The notes under the pieces were generated by a model that saw only the letters and a list, made by a program, of their open reading frames with translations, did not search any database and was not told where the DNA came from. 64,000 nt of DNA from PGYR01 sp041675005 (GTDB lineage: Bacteria; Bacteroidota; Ignavibacteria; Kapaibacteriales; UBA2268). This document shows positions 9,440 through 18,434 of this stretch, piece by piece. The number at the start of each line of letters is the position of its first letter. The first letter of the stretch is position 1. The translations under genes were made by a program, and so were the position numbers. The stretch is taken from positions 62,001 through 126,000 of the forward strand of contig JBAYUQ010000004.1 in NCBI GenBank assembly GCA_041675005.1, read 5' to 3'.

Positions 9440-10645
9440 ATGAAAAACGCATTTATAGTAGATTCGATAAGAACACCCGTTGGGAATTTCAAAGGAACAT
9501 TGGCAGCAGTACGACCTGACGATATGGCGGCTATGACTATTGCTGAATTGGTAAAGCGAAATCCTAGCTTAGACACAAAGAACATAGGCGATGTATTACT
9601 CGGTAATGCAAATGGCGCCGGTGAAGAAAACCGCAATGTTGCTCGTATGTCTGCACTATTAGCTGGATTGCCATGCTCTGTACCGGGTGAAACTGTCAAT
9701 AGACTCTGTTCATCTGGGCTAGCTTCTGCTATACACGCATCACGTTCGTTAATCTTAGGCGATAGCAATGTAATGATAGCTGGTGGTGTGGAAAGCATGT
9801 CACGAGCACCTTATGTGGTTTCCAAATCATCTGACGCGTGGGGGAATAGTGCCGAAATGTTCGACTCTGCATTCGGATGGAGATTTGTTAATCCCAAAAT
9901 GCAAGATATGTACGGCACTGAAGGAATGGGTAATACCGCTGAAAATCTTGTTGATATGTATGGCATAGGCAGAGAAGATCAGGACAAATTTGCATTCTGG
10001 TCACAATCAAAAGCCGCTAAGGCAACCCAAAACGGTAGATTAGCAAAAGAGATTATGCCTGTTTCGATTCCACAAAGAAAGAAAGACCCGATTATATTTA
10101 GTCAAGATGAGTTCATCAGACCAGGTACTTCGCTGGAAGGACTAGCAGGATTGAGACCAGCTTTCAAAAAAGATGGTTCGGTAACAGCTGGTAACTCTTC
10201 TGGATTGAATGATGGAGCTTGCTCTGTACTATTAGCTAATGAAGATGGATTAGAGCAAAATGGCTTAATCGCTAGAGCTAAGATAATCTCATCAGCTGTA
10301 GTTGGTGTAGAGCCACGAATAATGGGTATAGGCCCAGTTGAAGCTTCTAATAGAGCATTAGCAAAAGCTGGATTAACTTTCGCTGATTTGGATATCATAG
10401 AGCTTAACGAGGCCTTTGCTGCACAGGCACTCGCTTGCACTAGAGCATGGGGAATTGCAGACGATGATGCTCGACTTAATCCAAACGGTGGTGCAATAGC
10501 TATCGGTCATCCGCTTGGAATGACTGGTGCTAGATTATTAGGAGCCGCTACTATTGAGCTTGTAGAGCAAGGGAAAGAATTCGCACTAGTAACTATGTGC
10601 ATTGGAGTTGGTCAAGGATACGCCGCTGTGATACAGAGGGTGTAG
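9440..10645 (+). CDS. paaJ: Thiolase, 3-oxoadipyl-CoA thiolase-like
   Basis: 401 residues, the full length of a degradative thiolase. The acylated Cys90 lies in VNRLCSSGLASA, His357 in AIGHPLGMTGAR and Cys387 in VTMCIGVGQG. The segments GGVESMSRAPYVV, EMFDSAFGWRFVNPKM, PRIMGIGPVEAS and IELNEAFAAQ match the 3-oxoadipyl-CoA thiolase subgroup (PaaJ/PcaF) better than FadA or acetoacetyl-CoA thiolase. That enzyme cleaves 3-oxoadipyl-CoA to succinyl-CoA and acetyl-CoA, the last step of phenylacetate and beta-ketoadipate pathways. The gene starts 8 bases after the propeller stop. The thiolase fold is certain; the subgroup is likely. Confidence 0.88.
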   Translation: MKNAFIVDSIRTPVGNFKGTLAAVRPDDMAAMTIAELVKRNPSLDTKNIGDVLLGNANGAGEENRNVARMSALLAGLPCSVPGETVNRLCSSGLASAIHASRSLILGDSNVMIAGGVESMSRAPYVVSKSSDAWGNSAEMFDSAFGWRFVNPKMQDMYGTEGMGNTAENLVDMYGIGREDQDKFAFWSQSKAAKATQNGRLAKEIMPVSIPQRKKDPIIFSQDEFIRPGTSLEGLAGLRPAFKKDGSVTAGNSSGLNDGACSVLLANEDGLEQNGLIARAKIISSAVVGVEPRIMGIGPVEASNRALAKAGLTFADLDIIELNEAFAAQALACTRAWGIADDDARLNPNGGAIAIGHPLGMTGARLLGAATIELVEQGKEFALVTMCIGVGQGYAAVIQRV

Positions 10646-10652
10646 TAAAAAA

Positions 10653-11231
10653 TTGATTAGTAAAATTCTTATATTCTCCTTTACTTTTTTTGTCTTTTGT
10701 TCTTGTGAAAGAGTAAAAAAAACAGGTGAAGAATTAGTTGAAATCTCTAAGTCTGAAATAAGTGAGGTTTCTAAAAAAGTTTGGGATAAAACTGTAGAAT
10801 TCACTTTTGAGGGATTTAGTTATACTGATCAGATAACTCTAAAAGATATTTATCCTAACGAGAATATCCCCGAATTTGAATTGATTCAGAGTATCAAAAT
10901 CAACACCCCAATAAATTTTTATTCATGCTACTTTAAATATAGAGCAGACAAGAAAGAAACTTTAAAATTTCTATCGGACTTGAAAACAAGTCTACCTGAT
11001 ATTTCGGACTCTACATATGAAGTAACAAATGGAAAGGAAATCGAAAAGAACTTAGAATCTGTTAAACTTAGAGCTCCTGAATTAGAAGAAGAGATTTCTT
11101 TCTTTTTTGAAATCAATAGTATTGAGAATATTGAATATTTTCGTTGTAATAAATACCCAAATGCAAATTATTTAGCAATAGATGTTAAAAATGGAATTAT
11201 TTATCATTTAATAGAATATTATTGGGATTGA
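10653..11231 (+). CDS. Hypothetical lipoprotein (TTG start)
   Basis: 192 residues from a TTG at 10653, which gives MISKILIFSFTFFVFCSCERVKK, a clean lipoprotein signal with Cys at 18. No ATG upstream or nearby gives this signal peptide. The remainder is acidic with lysine-rich patches and no recognised domain; a helix at about 22-50 (KKTGEELVEISKSEISEVSK) precedes a mixed fold. It follows the thiolase by 7 bases and is the last gene before a strong terminator. Confidence 0.65.
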   Translation: MISKILIFSFTFFVFCSCERVKKTGEELVEISKSEISEVSKKVWDKTVEFTFEGFSYTDQITLKDIYPNENIPEFELIQSIKINTPINFYSCYFKYRADKKETLKFLSDLKTSLPDISDSTYEVTNGKEIEKNLESVKLRAPELEEEISFFFEINSIENIEYFRCNKYPNANYLAIDVKNGIIYHLIEYYWD

Positions 11232-11273
11232 AATTAGTTCTAAAGTGTAATAAAATAATATGAAAATTGATTG

Positions 11274-11309
11274 AAAAGAACGCTTATAATATTACTAAGC
11301 GTTCTTTTT
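11274..11309 (+). terminator. Intrinsic terminator
   Basis: A perfect 13-bp stem (AAAAGAACGCTTA paired with TAAGCGTTCTTTT), a 9-base loop and a run of T. It ends the thioesterase-propeller-thiolase-lipoprotein operon. Confidence 0.9.
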
Positions 11310-11371
11310 ATTTATATTTGTAACTATTTTATTTTTGAAAACGTCTTAAAGCAAAATTTTCAAGGGACTTT

Positions 11372-14300
11372 GTGAAAAAATTATTCTATTTAATAATAAT
11401 ACTATTTCCGACTTTACTTATATCTCAACCGGTATTGAGTATTAGGAATATTGACGCTCAGAGCTTTCCACAAATGAAAGCGGAAATCAGAGCCGTGTAC
11501 AATTCCCAATCTGTAACAATCAATCAAAATAATTTGTTGTTCCTAGAAGGGTTTTTCTCACATAGAGATTTCACAGTAACTTCACCCGATGCAGATGGCT
11601 GGCAAAATATAGATTGGATACCTGATCACAATGCAATTGAAGAGACTGCTTATGTAGCTAATCTAGTATTAACTCATGAAAAAGAATCTGGATTTCTCCG
11701 GATACTACTCCCCGATATAGAAGATAAAATAGGGACTTTTGTATTTAAAAATGATGGTGGAAAAAGAATATTTGATTTGCAATTTGTTGAGACCGCAATA
11801 GGTGATACTACTCTTCGGTCTATTGACTGTAATTACTTTTATAATTTACTTACACCAGAAAGATTAATAAAGTCTATCAGAGTTGATTCTATAACAATTT
11901 CAAATGATAATTTTATAGTAGAATGGCGAGGTAATCAGTTTAATACAAACCCACCACCAACTAATGTTTTGTTCACTACAAATCAAGTATTGGTGAGGTT
12001 TGCACCTTACGAAGAGGGTGCCCAATCCGCTATAATCAAGGTGCATTATAACCGAGGGGCAGTTGTTTACCTCCGAGTACAAGGGAATAAAAAGAAAGTA
12101 GTAGCTAAAACTAATCTGAAACTTAACTTCCCGAATGGGGGAGAAACCTTCACTCCTTGCCAAGATACAATAATTGCGTGGGAAGGAAACGTAAAGAGCA
12201 TTTACACCAAAGCAGAGCTAAGCTATAATGACGGTAAGACATGGGAGAGTGTTGACTCAGCTATTGCAGATACTATGGAATGGAAAGTACCTTCTAAAAA
12301 GACTTCATTAACCGCAAAGATGAGAGTCAGCCAAGATTTCACAAAACAGCCACCACATAATTTCCCAATTGGTAGTAGTGTATATTCTGTGGATTATAAC
12401 TTCAATTCAACAAAAGCAATTTCATTTTCAGTTGAAACTATTTCTGAATGGGATCTGGTCAAATTAGATAATTCGAGATTAGAATATAAACTGAATTCAA
12501 GAGTTAACGGGCAAATACCAATCTCAGCGAAATATATTTCTGAAGATAGGTTTGCGGCTATTTACTCCGTAGGTAATTTTGACACTCTAGCTATTTTTCA
12601 GGTTGGTAACATAACTGCAATTGAAAAAATTGACATATCTGATTTCAATCCAGAACAAATATATACTCTAAAAGATAAAAATGAGTTTCTAATACTTCCT
12701 AGATTTGGCAATTATTTCAGAGTATATGACAGTAAAACACTTACAGTCAAACAAGAAGTGGTTTACCAACAACCCATTACAGATATAGGTGTTGCTAACG
12801 ATTCAACTATAATGGCAGTAAGTGGATTAGACGGTAAAGTAATGATAGTTTCTAAATCAGATTTCCAGACGAAAGATAGTATAGAGTTTTATAGAACTCC
12901 AATAATAGATAAGCTGAACATATCGCCTAATGGGAAATTGGTCGGAGTTAGCTCTATTGCCCGTGCAAACGAAGGCAGTACAAACTCAATGATTTGGGAT
13001 TTGGAGACAAAGAACATTGTGACTTCGGTTAATATTAGTGGTTCTGACCCAGTTGAAATCGGATTCAGCCCCACTGGTAATATGGCTATATTCGCATATC
13101 AATATCAAAATCAGATTAATATATATGATTTGGTGAATGGGGTACAAAATGGAATTATCGAAACTTACTCAGGTGCTATGCAATCGTTAGCGTATTCTTC
13201 AGAAAATAACTCCTTCTTGGTATCTAGTGTTGGAAGTGACAATTTCAAAATGAAACAATACTTCTTTACATTCCCCGAAACTGATGAGTCAGATGGGTCT
13301 TTTAGAATCATCAACCCAATAGTAGAGAAAAAGCCATTCGTCTTCGGTGATGAATACATATTCAACGATGAAAAGAAATCATTTAATTTAGAATTCTGTA
13401 ACAAAGGTGAAGTACCATTATTCATAGAAGATGCCCACTTCAAAAACCAAGTACATTTTGCTCTAGATAATTTCGCATTACCTGATACTATATTACCGGG
13501 TGAATGTATAGATATTTCAATAATATTCAATCCCAAAGACACAAGCATAGTTTCGGACTCCCTAATATTATCGTCTTGTAATCTCGAATATGCAGTATTC
13601 GTATCTGGGAATGGGCTAAATAGAAATATAGTATTTAACAAAAATATAATTGATTTGGGTGAAGTTTGTATCCAAGATACTGCTTATGTTACTGATAAAA
13701 TTTTCACTAACGGCGACCCAGTCCCACTAAGATTCAATAAATTCCAAGTTGATAGTTCAGATATTTTCGCTTTCGAAAATTACAAGCGTGATACTGTACT
13801 AGCACCCGGTGAATCTATAACGGCAACTATAAGAGTAGTACCGAATATAGTAGGTGCAATTACTTCCGATTACTACGTATTGCATAGTGACCAAGAAAAA
13901 TATAAAGCTGCCGCTAAGCTCCAAGTTAAGGGTATTGGTACTTTTGTAGAGATTAGTCACACCACCTTACCATTTATTCAAGAGCAAAGAGTACGAAAGC
14001 TGACTATAAAGAACGTAGGGGTTGACCCAGTAGAAATTACAAATGCTATACTAAATCCTACTACAGATTTCCAGATAAATACTCTTCCTCCAATAGTCAT
14101 CCTACCGGGAGAGACTAAGGAAATAGAAATAGAATGGATAGGAATTGACAATAACGTGAGTGCTACATTAGAACTAGAAGCCGTGCCTTGTCTAACTCAG
14201 AGGGTAATCAATATAGTGGATTATCAAGCAGAATCGTCTATGAAAATAGAAGACACAAATGCTGATCCTCTTGATACGACATCTATAGCTATAACTTTCT

Positions 14301-14914
14301 ACAATAATGAAAATGCTAGTTATAAAGGAATAAGAAAATTTGAAGCTTTTGTGACTATTAACCCTAAGATGTTTATACCTGAGTACGCTGTCTCCGAATA
14401 CGGAGATGCTACAATCGAGAATGTAGGAATAGAGAATGGCAAGCGATTGATGAAGTTAACTGTCAATGGTGATTTCCCTGAAAGAGGTACTTTGGCTAAG
14501 ATAATAGGCTATCCAGGTTTGAGTGAAGAAACTACATCGACTATGCTCTTCGATACAGATAAATCTATATTCTGGGGAGAGAGTACTAATGAGTCTATGA
14601 GATCAGGATTGTTTACATTACTACTGACTTGCAATGATCAATCGATAATACATACTGCAACTGAAATACAAACAATATCTCCTAACCCAGTGAACAGCAC
14701 TGCTAATATCCAAATCTACTCTAATGAGAATGAAGAATTTGATTTATTGGTATTAGACCAACGAGGAGAGGAATTGCACAAAGAGAAAATCAAATTGCAA
14801 GTAGGTGAGAATATAGTGCAATTTGACTCGAGTGGATTCTTGTCTGGTGCTTACCACATTATACTGAAAAAAGATAGAATAATTAGTTCCAAAAAACTAC
14901 TGATAGTTAAGTAA
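11372..14914 (+). CDS. Giant secreted WD40/HYDIN-like protein with T9SS tail
   Basis: 1180 residues from a GTG at 11372, preceded by an AGGGA ribosome site, giving signal peptide MKKLFYLIIILFPTLLIS. After an N-terminal all-beta part comes an Ig-like segment with LNFPNGGETFTPC (about 250-330). A WD-like propeller follows (about 340-640; for example NSMIWDLETKNIVT and INIYDLVNGVQNG). ASPM/SPD-2/HYDIN-like beta-sandwiches come next, at about 670-960 (LPGECIDISIIFNPKDTS and LAPGESITATIRVVP). The end, IQTISPNPVNSTANIQIYSN through SKKLLIVK, is a type A T9SS sorting domain. An OmpA-like gene follows one base later. The ligand is unknown. Confidence 0.85.
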   Translation: MKKLFYLIIILFPTLLISQPVLSIRNIDAQSFPQMKAEIRAVYNSQSVTINQNNLLFLEGFFSHRDFTVTSPDADGWQNIDWIPDHNAIEETAYVANLVLTHEKESGFLRILLPDIEDKIGTFVFKNDGGKRIFDLQFVETAIGDTTLRSIDCNYFYNLLTPERLIKSIRVDSITISNDNFIVEWRGNQFNTNPPPTNVLFTTNQVLVRFAPYEEGAQSAIIKVHYNRGAVVYLRVQGNKKKVVAKTNLKLNFPNGGETFTPCQDTIIAWEGNVKSIYTKAELSYNDGKTWESVDSAIADTMEWKVPSKKTSLTAKMRVSQDFTKQPPHNFPIGSSVYSVDYNFNSTKAISFSVETISEWDLVKLDNSRLEYKLNSRVNGQIPISAKYISEDRFAAIYSVGNFDTLAIFQVGNITAIEKIDISDFNPEQIYTLKDKNEFLILPRFGNYFRVYDSKTLTVKQEVVYQQPITDIGVANDSTIMAVSGLDGKVMIVSKSDFQTKDSIEFYRTPIIDKLNISPNGKLVGVSSIARANEGSTNSMIWDLETKNIVTSVNISGSDPVEIGFSPTGNMAIFAYQYQNQINIYDLVNGVQNGIIETYSGAMQSLAYSSENNSFLVSSVGSDNFKMKQYFFTFPETDESDGSFRIINPIVEKKPFVFGDEYIFNDEKKSFNLEFCNKGEVPLFIEDAHFKNQVHFALDNFALPDTILPGECIDISIIFNPKDTSIVSDSLILSSCNLEYAVFVSGNGLNRNIVFNKNIIDLGEVCIQDTAYVTDKIFTNGDPVPLRFNKFQVDSSDIFAFENYKRDTVLAPGESITATIRVVPNIVGAITSDYYVLHSDQEKYKAAAKLQVKGIGTFVEISHTTLPFIQEQRVRKLTIKNVGVDPVEITNAILNPTTDFQINTLPPIVILPGETKEIEIEWIGIDNNVSATLELEAVPCLTQRVINIVDYQAESSMKIEDTNADPLDTTSIAITFYNNENASYKGIRKFEAFVTINPKMFIPEYAVSEYGDATIENVGIENGKRLMKLTVNGDFPERGTLAKIIGYPGLSEETTSTMLFDTDKSIFWGESTNESMRSGLFTLLLTCNDQSIIHTATEIQTISPNPVNSTANIQIYSNENEEFDLLVLDQRGEELHKEKIKLQVGENIVQFDSSGFLSGAYHIILKKDRIISSKKLLIVK

Positions 14915-14915
14915 T

Positions 14916-16847
14916 ATGAAATATATAGCAATAGTATTTATTATATGCAGTAGCTTACTAATAGCTGGCGAAAGAACAGGAACTAAGTATTTTCTGAATG
15001 CTGGACTGAACTACAATATGCACACTACCGACATCAAAGGATTCTCAGGAACAGAAAATTGCTGTGATGGCTTTACTGGTGGTAATTTCCTCGATCCAAC
15101 TTTTGGCTTCGGTATGGAGTTGGCTATGGGCAATCTTATATTCGATATGCCCGCGAGCTATGTATTACAACTAAACTATAATGGTTTGAGTAGCGAATAT
15201 ACCGAAGAGAGATTCAGAGGGTATAAGATAAATGAGTTCGATAAGCAGCCAATAATGGTGGAGCATTCGCTCAACCCAACTATAAAGCTATTATCAATAG
15301 GGAACTCTATTTTTTCAGAATTATTCAGCGGTTTTTCATTCGGATTGGGTGCTGATATTGGCTTCGTTATGACTTCAGATTATTCGCAAAATGAACTCGC
15401 TCTTAGCCCAAATGATTTCACATTCTCTAACGGTAGCCGTGAGATAAATACAGGCGAAGGAACAATAGAGGAGATGAACTCACTCATCGTTTCACTTTTT
15501 GCAGGAATTAGATATGACCTTTATGATATCGATGATTGGACTATCAGACCCGAAGTAAAGTACAATTATATACCGGGTAGTCTATTGGACGGAAAAGACC
15601 TTTTCGTATCGCAATTATCTGGCTCTATTTCATTCGTTTATAACATGACTACACCTGAGCCAAAAGCTCCAGCTCCTCCGCCTCAACCAGAGCCGAAGAT
15701 AATAGAAGAAGTAGTAGTCGCTCCTGCACCGCCATACATTAATGTGAGTTTGACTCTGAAAGATGAAAATGGTAACGAAATAAAAGATGGTCAGAAGCTA
15801 ACTATCCCTATCACTGTATATGAGACTAAACAAGAGTATGCTCTAAGACCAGTCGTTTTCTTCGATAGTGCTGATTATAACTATAAGAAATATAATATAG
15901 AGAGTTTTACGAACTCTGATTTCGATGTTCAAACAGAAATGATAAATTCAATTTCCAGAAAAATGAAAGCTGATAATTCATTGAAACTTACTTTGACAAC
16001 TTACGATTTGGGTGATGAGCCAAAGAATATGTCAGAAGAAAGATTGAACAACATAGAGCAAAAGTTAAAAGATGATGGGGTAGATTTATCGCGTATAAAC
16101 TCCAAGACACTAGCTGTTGATAAGGATTTCAAATACGATGAGCTGAAAGAAGAGTACAGAAAAGTAGAGTTTGCTCTTTCTGATAATTCAGAACTTATAA
16201 AGAGTATATACGAAATAGATAGTAGAATAGAATTCGACAAAAAATCATTCACTCCGAAAACAACGATTAACTCATCGAAAGATGAATACTACAGAGAAGC
16301 AAACCTTTATGTAAATGAAAACCCTACCAAGAAAGAGAATGAAGACTTTACATTCACAATTGATGATTCTTACACTAAAGAATTTGAGAAAAACGAGCCA
16401 GTGAAATTCAATTATATTTCTAATGCAGAAGTTGCTGGAATATACTCAGCAGCAAATGTATCATTCACTGTAGAGCCAACAGTCAAGAATGTAAATCAGA
16501 CTATCAATACTATTAATGATGGTACAAAAACTACTGAGCAACATATCCTCGCATACACTGAATTCGATAAATCTAGTTTCAAATCAATTGACCAAGATGT
16601 ACTGAAATTAGTCAGAAAAGCCCTAGAGCAAAATAGAAAAGTAACTATATATGCTTCTACCGACAACCTCGGAAACGAAGAGTATAACAAGGCCTTAGCC
16701 GAAAGAAGAGCCAATGCTGCAAAAAGTATAATAGGTGGCAATAGCAATAACCTACAAGTTATTTATCCAGAGCAATACCTGTTTTCCAATGATCATCCTT
16801 ATGGTAGAATGCTGAATAGAGCAATAGTTGTTCGTATAGATAAATAA
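14916..16847 (+). CDS. OmpA-like outer-membrane protein
   Basis: 643 residues with signal peptide MKYIAIVFIICSSLLIAG. The N-terminal 240 residues look like an eight-stranded barrel (SFGLGADIGFVMTSD, FAGIRYDLYD, QLSGSISFVYNM). A Pro-rich linker (PEPKAPAPPPQPEPK, about 247-275) leads to a long periplasmic part. The last 100 residues resemble an OmpA peptidoglycan-binding domain (EFDKSSFKSIDQDVLKLV, ASTDNLGNEEYNKALAERRA). A second, OmpA-like stretch is seen near residues 330-410 (VFFDSADYNYKKYNIE, LTTYDLGDEPKNMSEERL), suggesting an internal duplication. It probably anchors the outer membrane to the wall and may serve the T9SS protein encoded just upstream. Confidence 0.82.
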   Translation: MKYIAIVFIICSSLLIAGERTGTKYFLNAGLNYNMHTTDIKGFSGTENCCDGFTGGNFLDPTFGFGMELAMGNLIFDMPASYVLQLNYNGLSSEYTEERFRGYKINEFDKQPIMVEHSLNPTIKLLSIGNSIFSELFSGFSFGLGADIGFVMTSDYSQNELALSPNDFTFSNGSREINTGEGTIEEMNSLIVSLFAGIRYDLYDIDDWTIRPEVKYNYIPGSLLDGKDLFVSQLSGSISFVYNMTTPEPKAPAPPPQPEPKIIEEVVVAPAPPYINVSLTLKDENGNEIKDGQKLTIPITVYETKQEYALRPVVFFDSADYNYKKYNIESFTNSDFDVQTEMINSISRKMKADNSLKLTLTTYDLGDEPKNMSEERLNNIEQKLKDDGVDLSRINSKTLAVDKDFKYDELKEEYRKVEFALSDNSELIKSIYEIDSRIEFDKKSFTPKTTINSSKDEYYREANLYVNENPTKKENEDFTFTIDDSYTKEFEKNEPVKFNYISNAEVAGIYSAANVSFTVEPTVKNVNQTINTINDGTKTTEQHILAYTEFDKSSFKSIDQDVLKLVRKALEQNRKVTIYASTDNLGNEEYNKALAERRANAAKSIIGGNSNNLQVIYPEQYLFSNDHPYGRMLNRAIVVRIDK

Positions 16848-16998
16848 AAATCTTTTCAATAAATATATAGAAATGATATTATTTTCATATATTATCGCTT
16901 CTAAAAATGAAGACTCGGAAAATAAATTGAACTAAGAACTAGTTTAATTGTTTTCTTACGCTTTGAGAATAAATCAAATCGAAATAAAGGAATCAAGT

Positions 16999-18396
16999 AT
17001 GGAAAAAAGAGAAGAACTCTGGGGCCACCCCAAAGGACTATATATCCTGTTTTTCACAGAAATGTGGGAACGATTTAGTTACTATGGTATGCGTGCTATT
17101 TTAATATTGTTTTTGATAAGTACAGTTAATAGTGAAAACGCTGGATTTGGATGGACAGAATCGGACGCATTGTATTTATATGGTTGGTACACAGCTTTAG
17201 TATATATACTTTCAATCGCAGGTGGTTGGGTAGCCGATAAGTATTGGGGACAAAAAAGAACCGTCCTCATAGGAGGTATCCTTCTCTGTTTTGGACATGG
17301 TGTTTTAGCTGTTGAAGCTCTATGGGCATTTTATACTGGACTAGGGTTAATAATCCTTGGTGTTGGTGGCTTGAAACCAAATATTTCTACTATGGTTGGT
17401 GGCCTATACGGACCTGGTGATGATAGAAGAGATAAGGGTTTCACAATATTTTACATTGGTATAAACCTAGGTGCTTTCCTATCCGCTCTTATTGTTGGTT
17501 ATGTTGGTGAGGAAATCGGATGGCATTATGGCTTCGGATTAGCTGGTATCGGTATGGTATTAGGTCAGACTGTATTTATGTTAGGCCAAAAATATCTTAC
17601 TGGTATAGGTGAAGCAACTAAAGATTTAACTCCTGCCGAAATGGAGGCGAAGAAAAAACCACTAACGAGCATAGAAGTAGATCGCGTAAAAGTAATGTTA
17701 ATTTCATTTGTATTAATCATCGTTTTCTGGGGTGCTTTCGAGCAAGCAGGTGGGTTGATGAGTATCTACACTAAACAGAAAACAGATTTAAGTTTAGGAT
17801 TTACAATCCCTATACTTAACTTGACGGCAGTTCCAGCATCTTGGTTCCAATCAGTTAATGCACTATTTATTATCTTATTCGGTGTTCCTATTGCTGCTTT
17901 TTGGTACAAATGGAAAGTCAAAGGCAAAGAATCATCTTCACTATTTAAAATGGCAATCGGTATCATAATAATGGGACTTGGATTCTTGTTTATGTCTGCT
18001 GCCTCATTACAATTCGAAGCTGATGGTCAATCAGCAATGTATTGGTTAGTCTTAGCATATCTGTTCCATACAGTCGGTGAGCTATGTGCATCACCAGTTG
18101 CACTTTCATTTATAACAAAGTTAGCACCACTAAAGTATGCATCTATTATGATGGGTGCTTATTTTGCTGCTACAGGCGTGGGTAATAAAGTTGCAGGTAT
18201 GGTTGGTGAATGGTCTCAATCAGCAGGTGAGCTAGAAATATTCACAGGTATAGCTATTTTCTGTACTATAATTGGATTACTAGTTATTGCATTACTGAAG
18301 CCATTGAAGCGATTAACTCATGGTGCAGAAGATAAACAAGCAATTGATCCTGCTGAGCAAGAAGGTTACGAAATAGCTGAATCTGACAAATTATAA
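16999..18396 (+). CDS. POT-family proton-dependent oligopeptide transporter
   Basis: 465 residues; the ATG at 16999 is preceded by AAAGG and gives MEKREELWGHPKGLYILFFT. The POT (PTR2) signatures are present: EMWERFSYYGMRAILILFL in helix 1 with the ExxERFxYY proton-coupling motif, GGWVADKYWGQKRT, and FTIFYIGINLGAF. About 12 to 14 hydrophobic segments follow, including the helix FWGAFEQAGGLMSIYT. These carriers take up di- and tripeptides with protons across the inner membrane. A paralogue follows 38 bases downstream. Family certain; substrate range unknown. Confidence 0.92.
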   Translation: MEKREELWGHPKGLYILFFTEMWERFSYYGMRAILILFLISTVNSENAGFGWTESDALYLYGWYTALVYILSIAGGWVADKYWGQKRTVLIGGILLCFGHGVLAVEALWAFYTGLGLIILGVGGLKPNISTMVGGLYGPGDDRRDKGFTIFYIGINLGAFLSALIVGYVGEEIGWHYGFGLAGIGMVLGQTVFMLGQKYLTGIGEATKDLTPAEMEAKKKPLTSIEVDRVKVMLISFVLIIVFWGAFEQAGGLMSIYTKQKTDLSLGFTIPILNLTAVPASWFQSVNALFIILFGVPIAAFWYKWKVKGKESSSLFKMAIGIIIMGLGFLFMSAASLQFEADGQSAMYWLVLAYLFHTVGELCASPVALSFITKLAPLKYASIMMGAYFAATGVGNKVAGMVGEWSQSAGELEIFTGIAIFCTIIGLLVIALLKPLKRLTHGAEDKQAIDPAEQEGYEIAESDKL

Positions 18397-18434
18397 CAAA
18401 CATATTATTATAAACTCTTTATAAATGGAACAAT

